Below, in pieces: positions 1 to 11,570 of a stretch of 64,000 bases of DNA (its first letter is position 1; each line of letters opens with the position of its first letter). The notes beneath the pieces were generated by a model. The model was not told where the DNA came from, did no database searches, and saw only the letters and a program-made list of their open reading frames with translations. Origin of the DNA: Pedococcus sp. 5OH_020. Its GTDB lineage: Bacteria > Actinomycetota > Actinomycetes > Actinomycetales > Dermatophilaceae. The translations under genes and the position numbers were made by a program. The DNA is taken from positions 361,769 through 425,768 of the forward strand of contig NZ_JAPYZV010000001.1 of the NCBI RefSeq assembly GCF_027812955.1, written 5' to 3'.

Positions 1-396
<396 letters not shown>

Positions 397-430
397 CTAG
401 CAGGACGGGGCGTCACCTTCCTTGGGTGGC

Positions 431-436
431 TAGCAT
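431..436 (+). promoter_or_regulatory. -10 box of a leaderless promoter (Nudix gene)
   Basis: TAGCAT ends eight bases before the ATG at 445, placing transcription start about at the start codon. No ribosome site lies between. One of many such arrangements in this window. Confidence 0.5.
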
Positions 437-444
437 GCCTGGGC

Positions 445-3214
<2,770 letters not shown>

Positions 3215-3266
3215 TCACGTTACCCAACCGGGCCGCGGCCAAGGCTCCGGTACCAGCGCTCGACCC

Positions 3267-3314
3267 GTGCTGGACTCCCTGCTGGACTCCGTGCTGGACT
3301 CCGTGCTGGACCTC
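3267..3314. repeat. 12-bp tandem repeat, 4 copies, just after the aqpZ stop
   Basis: Four adjacent copies of GTGCTGGACTCC (3267-3278, 3279-3290, 3291-3302, 3303-3314) with few mismatches. The array ends 7 bases from the aqpZ stop codon (3322-3324) and lies upstream of the icd start. It is not part of either protein. Confidence 0.85.
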
Positions 3315-3321
3315 TGCGACC

Positions 3322-4119
3322 TCAGGTCCCTGAGGTGTGCCGGACGGCTTCTGGGTCGACGAGCCCGGTGATGTCCTCGGCGCGCCGGTCGATCCCGGTG
3401 ATGAGGTGGTAGGTGGCTCCCGCGATGGCGGCGCCGACGACCGGTGCGACCCAGAAGGCCCACAGCTGCCCCGGGGCGCCGTTGCCGTTGAAGAACGCCA
3501 CCGCCGTCGAGCGGGCGGGGTTGACGGAGGTGTTGCTGATGGGGATCGAGACGAGATGGATGAGGGTGAGACCCAGACCGATCGCGATCGGCGCGAAGCC
3601 GAGTGGGGCCCGGTCGTCCGTGGACCCGAGGATGATGTAGACGAAGAACGCCGTGAGGATGACCTCCGCGCACAGCACCGCCACGAGGGTGTAGCCCGCC
3701 GGCGAGTGCTCGCCGTAGCCGTTCGCGGCCAGGTGCCCGGTGGCGCTGAAGCCTGGGACCCCGGACGCGATCGCCCAGAGGGCGAGCCCCGCCAGCAGAC
3801 CGCCCACCACCTGTGCCACGACGTAGCCCGGGACGTCGCGCCACGGGAACCGCCTGGCTACGGCCACGCCGATCGTGACCGCAGGGTTGAAGTGAGCCCC
3901 CGAGACGTGACCGACGGCGTACGCCATCGTCATCACGGTGAGCCCGAAGGCGAGCGCTACCCCGAGGAACCCGATCCCCAGCTGGACGCTCTGCCCGGCC
4001 ACGACGTTGGGGGCCAGGAACTTGGCGGAGAACACGGCACTGCCGCAACCACCGAAGACGAGCCAGAACGTTCCCAGGGCCTCGGCGCCGAGTCTGGAGC
4101 CCAGTGCCGGTATGCGCAT
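3322..4119 (-). CDS. aqpZ: aquaporin Z-type water channel
   Basis: 265-residue MIP-family channel in the cytoplasmic membrane with six predicted membrane helices and two half-helices. Both NPA motifs are intact: HFNPAV (N78-A80) and SVNPARS (N200-A202). The selectivity-filter set F58, H188, T197, R203 matches AqpZ, so water rather than glycerol is the expected substrate. An AAGGGAGAAG ribosome site is placed before the ATG at 4119. It stands alone, divergent from the Tat-signal gene across a 333-bp region holding paired direct repeats, and is followed by a 12-bp tandem repeat array. Confidence 0.93.
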   Translation of the reverse strand: MRIPALGSRLGAEALGTFWLVFGGCGSAVFSAKFLAPNVVAGQSVQLGIGFLGVALAFGLTVMTMAYAVGHVSGAHFNPAVTIGVAVARRFPWRDVPGYVVAQVVGGLLAGLALWAIASGVPGFSATGHLAANGYGEHSPAGYTLVAVLCAEVILTAFFVYIILGSTDDRAPLGFAPIAIGLGLTLIHLVSIPISNTSVNPARSTAVAFFNGNGAPGQLWAFWVAPVVGAAIAGATYHLITGIDRRAEDITGLVDPEAVRHTSGT

Positions 4120-4452
4120 TGCTCTTCTCCCTTACTGATGGACCACAGGCCGCCACGGCCCCGGCGTCACTCTTCCGTACCCGCGCCGGACCACGGGTGA
4201 CGACACCCGCTCGCGGCTGGACGCACGCCGATAGTGGCCAGCAAGGTAAAGGGACGGTAAAGCCGCAGGTCATCAGGCAAACGGATGAGGTCGACGTACG
4301 AAAACAGGGCTGTTGCGCACCCTGAAATGCGCTCAATTGGGACATTCTCGCGACGGGTCTTTACCAAACGCTTACCAAACACCTCCCTGTCCTTTACGTT
4401 CATCGCACACAAGCAAACGGGCCCAGGGCCTGGAAACGCAGGGGAGCAGAGC
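4120..4452. other. divergent regulatory region, aqpZ / Tat-signal gene
   Basis: 333 bp without a gene, more AT-rich than its surroundings. It holds two GGTAAAG boxes at 4245 and 4256 (11 bp apart) and, in opposite orientation, two TTACCAAAC boxes at 4361 and 4372 (also 11 bp apart). Direct repeats one helical turn apart are the usual layout of OmpR-family response-regulator sites. The rightmost box overlaps the -35 of a candidate promoter. Confidence 0.55.
4372..4400 (+). promoter_or_regulatory. candidate promoter of the Tat-signal gene
   Basis: -35 TTACCA (4372-4377), 17-bp spacer, -10 TACGTT (4395-4400). Expected start near 4407 leaves a leader of about 46 nt with a GGGGAG ribosome site at 4441-4446. 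The -35 lies inside the second TTACCAAAC box, so a regulator bound there would touch RNA polymerase. Confidence 0.45.
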
Positions 4453-4902
4453 ATGCAGGAGCAGGGTCCACACAAAGCGGCTCGGGACGCGGCCACGCTG
4501 GTCAGCCGTCGCACCGTCAACCTCGGGGCGGCATGGTCCGTGCCGGTCATCGTGGGCGCCTTCGCCGCGCCGGCGGCCGCAGGGTCCACCGTGGTGCCGG
4601 CGACGCCCATCCTCGGCTCGGTCACGGCCCAGAAGGGCCAGGCCGTGGACGGCAACCGCCAGGTGACGTTCTACTTCAGCTTCGCCGACGTCAAGGGCAG
4701 CTACAGCGTCGTCCTGACGGCCCTGACCGGCGGCCCCTGGGCGACCCTACCGACCGTGGCGGTGATGGTGACGCCGTCGGCCCCGACCGCGTCGTTCCTG
4801 CTCACCCGTCCCGACAACAACGCGACCACCCACGAGACCGTCACGTACACGGTCAACGGGATCACTCAGACCGCCACCGTGCGGATCGACCTCCACGCCT
4901 GA
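4453..4902 (+). CDS. small secreted protein with a Tat-type signal
   Basis: 149-residue protein of unknown function. Residues 17-45 form an export signal: SRRT twin-arginine motif, a hydrophobic stretch with WSVPVIV, and an AAPAAAGS cleavage region, a layout common in actinobacterial Tat substrates. The mature part (about 105 residues) has no cysteines and a beta-rich composition with many Thr and Val, ending VTYTVNGITQTATVRIDLHA. The ATG at 4453 is chosen for its GGGGAG site six bases upstream; the frame is open further upstream but without a ribosome site. It converges with the PqqD-like operon. A Tat-exported surface or wall protein is inferred; no family is recognised. Confidence 0.75.
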   Translation: MQEQGPHKAARDAATLVSRRTVNLGAAWSVPVIVGAFAAPAAAGSTVVPATPILGSVTAQKGQAVDGNRQVTFYFSFADVKGSYSVVLTALTGGPWATLPTVAVMVTPSAPTASFLLTRPDNNATTHETVTYTVNGITQTATVRIDLHA

Positions 4903-4921
4903 CTCGGGGGATGACGGTGTG

Positions 4922-5227
4922 TCAGGGGGACCGGCGGAAGCCTGTCCGGACAAGGCCTCGGGCCTGCAGCTGCAGCAGGAAGGAGACGACGTCGGCCTCG
5001 ACTTCGGTGGCAGGGATACCGAAGTCGTCGGCGACGTACGTCACCACCTGCTGGGTGCTGCGGGGGCGGCTCAGGGCCCTCCAGACGGCTTCCGCCGAAC
5101 CCTGCATGACGAAGGGGCGAGCCGTGCGAGGTCGCGAGAGGTCGAGCACGACCACTCGCCCAGGGCTCTCCACCACCCCCAGGTCCGGGCTTCGGCGCCA
5201 GACCTCCTCACCGCGGTCCTCAGCCAA
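4922..5227 (-). CDS. PqqD-like (RRE-fold) small protein 2
   Basis: 101-residue protein resembling PqqD, the winged-helix peptide-recognition fold used in RiPP biosynthesis and found in other modification systems. The PqqD-like pattern spans most of the chain: RRSPDLGVVESPGRVVVLD, then SAEAVWRALS, and the C-terminal VVSFLLQLQARGLV. No ATG is available in the right place; a TTG at 5227 overlaps the stop of the preceding small gene by eight bases and gives a sensible N-terminus, so it is probably translationally coupled. Last gene of a three-gene operon after the HprK-like gene. Partner and substrate are unknown; no radical-SAM or cyclase gene is near. Confidence 0.7.
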   Translation of the reverse strand: MAEDRGEEVWRRSPDLGVVESPGRVVVLDLSRPRTARPFVMQGSAEAVWRALSRPRSTQQVVTYVADDFGIPATEVEADVVSFLLQLQARGLVRTGFRRSP

Positions 5228-5477
5228 GGTCGACCAGTCCCTGCTCGTGCAGCCGGTGCAGCGCCTCGAGGGTCGCGGTGGCAGCCGCACGGTCCTCCGG
5301 CGGACCGAAGCGCGACACCAGCCTCTCGGTGAGGACCTCCAGGTCGGTCCAGTCGGGGCAGCTGTCCAGGAGCGCCGTGCCGAGCTCGGACACGCGCACC
5401 ACGTGGTCTCCCAGCAGAACCAGTGCTTCACCCCCGCGGTCGACCCGGTCGTCGACGGGGACCCGGCGTGCTCTCAC
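5220..5477 (-). CDS. PqqD-like (RRE-fold) small protein 1
   Basis: 85-residue protein starting at a GTG (5477) that overlaps the stop of the HprK-like gene as GTGA, the usual sign of coupled translation. The sequence has the PqqD layout: GGEALVLLGDHVVRVSELGT, two central helices, and a C-terminal LEALHRLHEQGLVDLG. It differs clearly from the second PqqD-like protein, so the pair is not a recent duplication. It may recognise a peptide or a protein partner for the kinase-like neighbour; that is inference. The family call is fairly good, the function unknown. Confidence 0.65.
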   Translation of the reverse strand: MRARRVPVDDRVDRGGEALVLLGDHVVRVSELGTALLDSCPDWTDLEVLTERLVSRFGPPEDRAAATATLEALHRLHEQGLVDLG

Positions 5478-6304
5478 CGCGCCGCACCGATCAGCTCGTC
5501 CACCACACCGGCCACCGTGGCCGCATCCCGATAGGTCACCCGATGGACACCACCCACCGCCTCGCAGAGGGCAGCCAGCCGTTGCAGTGGCCGCCGCATC
5601 CGCGGAAGGTGCGAGCTCTGCGGCACCAGGGCAACCACAGCGTCGAGCGTGTCCAGCCGGGACAGGACCGGTTCGCCCTCGTGGGCGTCGTCCCGGTCGA
5701 GCAGGCACAGCGCGGCCAGGTGTACGTCGGCTGTGGGTGCTCTGAGGCCGACAGTGGTCGGCGGGGTCTCGTTCTTCGAGAGGCTGTCCGGCGCGCGGCG
5801 GAGCGACAGTGGCTTCGGGTACGGCTCGACGGTCCCGTCGTCCAGCACGACGGTCGTCTCGTCCGTGAGGTACCAGCGTCCGGCTCCGAGCGTGCGCACC
5901 AGGGTCGTCTTGCCGGTGCCGCCGGCCGCGACGAACGCCGCAGCCCGTGCGGTGCCGGGGTCCGCGAGGCAGGCGGCATGCAGCATGAAGCACTCGCCCG
6001 CGCGGGCGTCGATGGCGGCCACGGTGATGCGCTGGGTGACCACCTGCAGCAGGTCCTCGAGGTTGAGGCCGGCCACGAGACCCTCGGTGAGCGCGTGGCC
6101 CACTGCCTCCGGCCGGCTGTCGAAGACCACGTCCACCACCGCTCGAGCGGCGGCGCCGGGCGGCGCGGGGCAGAGCTCCCACAGCCGATGCATCCTGGCC
6201 ACGACCTCCGCTGCCCTGTCCCCGCGGACGCAGACCTCCACCGGCACGCCCACGGCCTGGACCGTGATGCGCGACGTTGGACCCCGGTCGGCGCGTTCCG
6301 TCAC
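5474..6304 (-). CDS. HprK-like P-loop kinase-family protein
   Basis: 276-residue protein resembling the catalytic domain of HPr kinase/phosphorylase. The P-loop AAGGTGKTT is at residues 126-134, preceded by FMLHAAC (residues 107-112), as in HprK-like proteins; the next block, LTDETTVV followed by EPYPKPLSLRR, matches the family's strand-and-proline pattern. Residues 1-95 are a separate N-terminal domain. The GTG at 6304 is chosen because a TACTCT -10 box lies seven bases before it; an ATG at 6349 would lie upstream of that promoter. It heads the operon with two PqqD-like genes. Such pairings occur near surface-polymer or peptide-modification genes; here the target is unknown. There is no HPr gene nearby. 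Confidence 0.7.
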   Translation of the reverse strand: MTERADRGPTSRITVQAVGVPVEVCVRGDRAAEVVARMHRLWELCPAPPGAAARAVVDVVFDSRPEAVGHALTEGLVAGLNLEDLLQVVTQRITVAAIDARAGECFMLHAACLADPGTARAAAFVAAGGTGKTTLVRTLGAGRWYLTDETTVVLDDGTVEPYPKPLSLRRAPDSLSKNETPPTTVGLRAPTADVHLAALCLLDRDDAHEGEPVLSRLDTLDAVVALVPQSSHLPRMRRPLQRLAALCEAVGGVHRVTYRDAATVAGVVDELIGAAR

Positions 6305-6311
6305 AGCCCGC

Positions 6312-6317
6312 AGAGTA
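6312..6317 (-). promoter_or_regulatory. -10 box of a leaderless promoter (HprK-like operon)
   Basis: TACTCT read on the minus strand, seven bases before the GTG at 6304. It decides the start of the HprK-like gene. Confidence 0.5.
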
Positions 6318-6408
6318 GAGGAACGACTGCCGCGATGACCGCTCGTCACATCACCCCCGCCCCTGCCTCGGGCCCCCCCGCCCGCGGCTCACTGTCCGGA
6401 GATGCGTC

Positions 6409-7896
6409 ATGGAGCTGAAGGACTACGTCAGAGTGGTTCGCTCGTACTGGCGTGCCGTCGTGGCCATGGTGCTGCTGACCGTGGCCGCGTCGGCCGGGCT
6501 GAGCATCATGCAGCCCAAGGTGTACCAGGCCGACGCCAGCGGCTTCGTCAGCGCCGGCTCGAGCTCAAACCCTGGCGAGGCGTCGGTGGGCGACGCGCTG
6601 GCGAAGTCCCGGGCCGCGTCCTACGTCGACCTCGCGAAGTCCCGGGCGACCGCGTCGGCGGTGATCGACGAGCTCGGCCTCACTATGGCGCCCGCCAGCC
6701 TCATCGGCAGCGTCTCCGTCAGCCAGCCGCCCGACACCGTCCTCATCAAGATCAGCGCCAGGGCAGGCTCCCCGCGGGCGGCTCAGCGTCTCGCCGACGC
6801 CTGGGTGCAGGCCTTGGAGCGCCAGGTGGCGCAGGTCGAGAACCCCGGCGGTACCGCGGGGCAGGCATTGCGGGTCGTGCCGATCGAGTCGGCAGCCCTT
6901 CCCTCCGCGCCCGTCTCCCCCAACCTCGTCCGGAACCTCGGCCTCGGCCTCGTGGCAGGGCTGCTGCTCGGCACGGCGTACGCCGTGGTGCGCTCCCAGC
7001 TGGACCGCAAGCTCCGCCGGGCCGAGGACATCGAGCGTCAGTTCGGCGTGACCGTCGCCGCGGCGATCCCGACGAGCGCGGCGATGGTGCGCAAGCGGGG
7101 CGGCCTCGTGCCCCTCGTCGTCGGGCTGGCCGACGGCCGCGACCCCGTGCATACTGCGGAGGCCTTCCTCAAGCTGCGGACCAACCTGCAGTTCATGGAC
7201 ATCGACAACCCGCCGCGCGTCATCGTGGTCACCAGCCCCATGCAGGGTGACGGCAAGTCCAGCGTCGCCGCGAACCTCGCTGCAGCCCTGTCCATGTCGG
7301 ACCGCCGGGTGGTCCTCATCGACGGAGACCTACGACGCCCCGTCGTCGCCGAGTCCTTCGGGCTCGTGGAGGGCGCCGGCCTGACCGACGTGCTGATCGG
7401 ACGGGTGGAGTTCGCGGACGTCGCCCAGCAGGTACACGGCCTGCCCGACCTGACCGTGCTGGCGGCGGGTGGTACGCCACCCAACCCGAGCGAGCTGTTG
7501 GGCTCGAAGGCCATGCGGCGGCTCCTCGAGGGGCTGGCGGACAGTGGCTACACGGTGATCATCGACGCGCCACCGCTGCTGCCCGTGACCGACGCGGCGG
7601 TCCTCACCGCCTCGGCTGACGGTGCGCTGGTGGTCGTCACGGCCGGCCAGACGCTGGACAGCCACCTCGCCGCCTCCTTGGGGAGCCTCCACGCCGTGCA
7701 GGGACACACTCTGGGCGTGGTCCTCAACCGGGTCGCCCCCAAAGGCAACGACAGCGGGTACTACGGCGGCTACTACGGCCCCACCGCGCAGACGGCTCCC
7801 CGTCGGCGGGCGACGCGACGGGAGCAGGCCACGAGACGGCCCGCGGCTCGTCCCGAGACCCCCGCCGAGAAGGCCCAGGTGGGCCGGGCCGCCTAG
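6409..7896 (+). CDS. Wzz/BY-kinase: polysaccharide chain-length and tyrosine autokinase protein
   Basis: 495-residue bacterial tyrosine kinase fused to a Wzz-type domain; the family controls length and export of surface polysaccharides. Membrane helices lie at about 14-33 and 174-195, bracketing the external Wzz part. The cytosolic kinase has Walker A SPMQGDGKSS (276-285) and Walker A' VVLIDGDLRRP (301-311). A tyrosine cluster YYGGYYG (451-457), the usual autophosphorylation tail, is followed by an Arg/Pro-rich end. GGAG at 6398-6401 fits the ATG at 6409. It is divergent from the HprK-like operon across 104 bp. No glycosyltransferases, flippase or polymerase lie beside it, so the polymer it serves must be encoded elsewhere. 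Confidence 0.88.
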   Translation: MELKDYVRVVRSYWRAVVAMVLLTVAASAGLSIMQPKVYQADASGFVSAGSSSNPGEASVGDALAKSRAASYVDLAKSRATASAVIDELGLTMAPASLIGSVSVSQPPDTVLIKISARAGSPRAAQRLADAWVQALERQVAQVENPGGTAGQALRVVPIESAALPSAPVSPNLVRNLGLGLVAGLLLGTAYAVVRSQLDRKLRRAEDIERQFGVTVAAAIPTSAAMVRKRGGLVPLVVGLADGRDPVHTAEAFLKLRTNLQFMDIDNPPRVIVVTSPMQGDGKSSVAANLAAALSMSDRRVVLIDGDLRRPVVAESFGLVEGAGLTDVLIGRVEFADVAQQVHGLPDLTVLAAGGTPPNPSELLGSKAMRRLLEGLADSGYTVIIDAPPLLPVTDAAVLTASADGALVVVTAGQTLDSHLAASLGSLHAVQGHTLGVVLNRVAPKGNDSGYYGGYYGPTAQTAPRRRATRREQATRRPAARPETPAEKAQVGRAA

Positions 7897-7902
7897 CGCC
7901 GC

Positions 7903-9447
7903 CTAGCTCGCCGGCCCTGGCGGACGGCTCGACCGGGTGACGAAGTCGGCGAGGTCCCGGCTCTGGTCCAGGCGGGACGGCTGGTGGACGTACATCATGT
8001 GACCGGCCTCGTAGTACGAGTGCTCGAGGTTCGACCGCAACGACGCCGGGATGTCCAGGTGGGCGACGACGTCCTGCGCCCCGTAGTACGGCGTCGCGCC
8101 GTCGTGGTAGCCGTAGGCGATGTGGACCCTCAGGTGGGGGTTCGCGCGCATGGCGCGTCCCAGCTTGCGGCTCACGTCGACGGGCTTGCCCTCGAACTCC
8201 TTGTAGGACCACTCGGTGTGGGCCCGTTCCGACAGCTGGGTGTAGGGCAGGTCGCTGGAGTAGCCGAGCTCCTCGCGGACATAGTGGTTCCAGGCGGCGG
8301 CGTAGGGGCCGGCGACGGCGTCCATCGACGGGTCCGCGTCCCAGGTCTCGGCGATGCCACGGGCAAGGGGCCCGGTGAACCGGGAGTCCAGGCGCCCGAC
8401 GGCCAGGCCGCGGCCGCGCAGCAGCTCGGTGAAGAACCGGACATGCTCGATGCGCAGGTCGGCTCGGTGCACGTAGTCCTCGCCGAGCCCGGTGAGGCGG
8501 GCGAGCCGGGATACGTGCTCGGCGCGCTCGGCGGCAGTGAGCCGAGCCCCCCGGGACAGGGCCCACGGGTAGTCGCGTGCCGCGTACTCCTCCGCCTCGG
8601 CGAGCACGCTGCGAAGCGACCGTCGCCCGTGCAGACCGTGGTAGTGCGCCGTGGCGGCGTAGGTCGGCAGGTAGTCGACGTGGGCGCGGTCGTTGCTGAA
8701 GTCGAAGTCCACGGTGGCCAGGTCGAGCACCGAGCTGATGAGGATGAGGCCGTTGGGGTAGAGCCCGTGACGCGACTGGAGGTGCTCTGCCAGGGCAGCC
8801 GCGCGGACCGTCCCGTACGACTCCCCGGCAATGAACTTCGGTGACAGCCAACGGTTCTGGCGCGTGGTCCACAGGCGGATCAGCTCGCCGACGCTCTCGA
8901 TGTCTGCCGTGAACCCGTGGTAGTCCCGCGGCTTGCCGCCCTCCACCGACCGGGAGTAACCGGTCGAGACCGGGTCGATGAAGACGAGGTCCGACACCGC
9001 CAGCAGGGACTGTGGGTTGTCGACCAGGCCGTAGGGGGGAGGGGTCAGCGCGCCCACGTCGCCCGAGTCGACCAGGCGGGGGCCGAGGAGCCCCAGGTGC
9101 AGCCAGACCGAGCTGGACCCGGGCCCGCCGTTGAACGCGAAGGTGATCGGCCGGTTCGCCGAGACGGGGGCGTCGACGACGTACGACGTCAGGCTCAGCT
9201 CCGCCTTCGCCTGGTGCCCCTTGAACACACCGTCCTCCAGGACCTCCTCACGCAGGACCACGCGGCCGGTCGTGGCCGAGTAGCGCAGCCGGCGGCGGCC
9301 CACGGCGAGGGTGTGCTTCGTCGTGACAAGGTCGTCCTGGGGCGGCGCGGGAGTGGTGGTGACGGTCGTGGTGTCGGTGGTCGTGGTGCTGGTGGCACCT
9401 TCGGCGCGGGCGCTCTGGCTCGGCGTGCTGTCCGCGGGGTCGGCCAT
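7903..9447 (-). CDS. S10-family serine carboxypeptidase-like protein
   Basis: 514-residue S10 peptidase-family protein (alpha/beta hydrolase fold that removes C-terminal residues at acid pH in characterised members). The oxyanion-hole segment FNGGPGSSS is at about 105-113, the nucleophile motif GESYG has Ser near 210, and the Asp and His regions appear as GYHDGATPYY and EAGHMMY near the end. There is no signal peptide: the N-terminus is a Thr/Pro-rich, probably disordered tail, so the protein is predicted cytosolic, which is unusual for S10. The ATG at 9447 is preferred over a GTG at 9456, which sits inside the -10 box. Divergent from xth. Confidence 0.87.
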   Translation of the reverse strand: MADPADSTPSQSARAEGATSTTTTDTTTVTTTPAPPQDDLVTTKHTLAVGRRRLRYSATTGRVVLREEVLEDGVFKGHQAKAELSLTSYVVDAPVSANRPITFAFNGGPGSSSVWLHLGLLGPRLVDSGDVGALTPPPYGLVDNPQSLLAVSDLVFIDPVSTGYSRSVEGGKPRDYHGFTADIESVGELIRLWTTRQNRWLSPKFIAGESYGTVRAAALAEHLQSRHGLYPNGLILISSVLDLATVDFDFSNDRAHVDYLPTYAATAHYHGLHGRRSLRSVLAEAEEYAARDYPWALSRGARLTAAERAEHVSRLARLTGLGEDYVHRADLRIEHVRFFTELLRGRGLAVGRLDSRFTGPLARGIAETWDADPSMDAVAGPYAAAWNHYVREELGYSSDLPYTQLSERAHTEWSYKEFEGKPVDVSRKLGRAMRANPHLRVHIAYGYHDGATPYYGAQDVVAHLDIPASLRSNLEHSYYEAGHMMYVHQPSRLDQSRDLADFVTRSSRPPGPAS

Positions 9448-9454
9448 GCCGGCC

Positions 9455-9460
9455 ACCCTA
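9455..9460 (-). promoter_or_regulatory. -10 box of a leaderless promoter (S10 peptidase)
   Basis: TAGGGT on the minus strand, seven bases before the ATG at 9447. It rules out the GTG at 9456 as the start. Confidence 0.5.
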
Positions 9461-9485
9461 GTGCGACCCGCCGAGGGGCGCCGGG

Positions 9486-9491
9486 AAGAAT
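9486..9491 (+). promoter_or_regulatory. -10 box of a leaderless promoter (xth)
   Basis: AAGAAT ends six bases before the GTG at 9498. Weaker than the TAnnnT boxes seen elsewhere but with the same spacing. Confidence 0.35.
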
Positions 9492-9497
9492 GAGCCG

Positions 9498-10301
9498 GTG
9501 CGACTGATCTGCGCCAACGTCAACGGGATCCGAGCCGCAGCCCGGCGAGGTGGCGTTAGGTGGCTGGCGGACCAGCGGCCCGACGTCCTGTGTCTGCAGG
9601 AGGTCCGCGCCAGCGACGCGCAGCTGTCCCAGGTCCTTCAGGACGGCGGCTTCGCGGGGTGGCACGTGGCCCACACCGAGGCCCCGGCCAAGGGCAGGGC
9701 CGGCGTGGCCGTGGTCAGCCGTCAGCCGCACGCCCGCGTCCGGACCGCGGTGGGGCCGGCCGAGTTCGACGGGGCAGGGCGGTGGGTGGAGGTGGACCTG
9801 GAGTCGTCCGCCGGCCCTGTCACGGTGGTGTCGACGTACGTTCACACGGGCCAGGCCGGCACACCGCGCCAGCGGCAGAAGCTGCGGTTCCTCGACGCCC
9901 TCGGCGCCCGCCTCGAGGACTGGACCGCGGCGGGCGCACTCGCGGTCGTCACGGGCGACCTCAACATCGCCCACCAGCCGGACGACCTCAAGAACTGGCG
10001 AGCCAACGTCAGCAAGGCGGGCTTCCTGCCGGCAGAGCGTGCCTACTTCGACTCCTGGCTCGCCGACGGCCACTGGGTGGATGTGCACCGCCGGCTGCAC
10101 GGGCCCGGCCCGGGGCCGTACACCTGGTGGTCGTGGCGCGGGAAAGCCTTCGACAACGACGCGGGGTGGCGCATCGACTACCAGCTGGCGAGCCGGCCAC
10201 TGGCCCGCCGGGCGACGTCGGCGGCGGCCGGCCGAGCAGCTGCCTACGACCAACGGTGGTCGGACCACGCGGCCGTGGTCGTCGACTACGACCTCGGCTG
10301 A
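9498..10301 (+). CDS. xth: exodeoxyribonuclease III (AP endonuclease)
   Basis: 267-residue ExoIII-type nuclease of the endonuclease/exonuclease/phosphatase fold, acting in base-excision repair by cutting 5' of abasic sites and trimming 3' ends. Metal and catalytic motifs are all present: NVNGIRAA near the start, LQEVRA (catalytic Glu) near residue 34, GDLNIAH near 156, and the final RWSDHAAV with the catalytic Asp-His pair. GTG start with a candidate leaderless promoter. It converges on galK across an array of 15-bp repeats that begins 4 bases after its stop. Confidence 0.95.
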   Translation: MRLICANVNGIRAAARRGGVRWLADQRPDVLCLQEVRASDAQLSQVLQDGGFAGWHVAHTEAPAKGRAGVAVVSRQPHARVRTAVGPAEFDGAGRWVEVDLESSAGPVTVVSTYVHTGQAGTPRQRQKLRFLDALGARLEDWTAAGALAVVTGDLNIAHQPDDLKNWRANVSKAGFLPAERAYFDSWLADGHWVDVHRRLHGPGPGPYTWWSWRGKAFDNDAGWRIDYQLASRPLARRATSAAAGRAAAYDQRWSDHAAVVVDYDLG

Positions 10302-10305
10302 CGCC

Positions 10306-10406
10306 AGAGGTCGACGTCGGAGAGATCCACGTCGGGGAGATCCACGCCAGAGAGATCCACGTCGGAGAGACCCACGTCGGAGAGACCCACGTCAGAGGGA
10401 CCCACG

Positions 10407-10410
<4 letters not shown>
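10306..10410. repeat. 15-bp tandem repeat, 7 copies, between xth and galK
   Basis: Seven contiguous copies of a 15-bp unit, consensus AGAGATCCACGTCGG, from 10306 to 10410. The array begins 4 bases after the xth stop and contains the galK stop codon (10407-10409) in its last copy. In one minus-strand frame it reads as pentapeptides of the DVDLS/DVGLS type, but no credible gene spans it. Confidence 0.88.

Positions 10411-11566
<1,156 letters not shown>

Positions 11567-11570
<4 letters not shown>

Noticed and set aside
6402-7250. Alternative plus-strand frame over the BY-kinase gene
   Set aside because: Arg/Gly/Ala-rich translation with no motif; the in-register frame has all BY-kinase motifs and a proper ribosome site.
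9456-9456. GTG start for the S10 gene
   Set aside because: The GTG is part of the TAGGGT promoter box; the ATG at 9447 is seven bases downstream of it.
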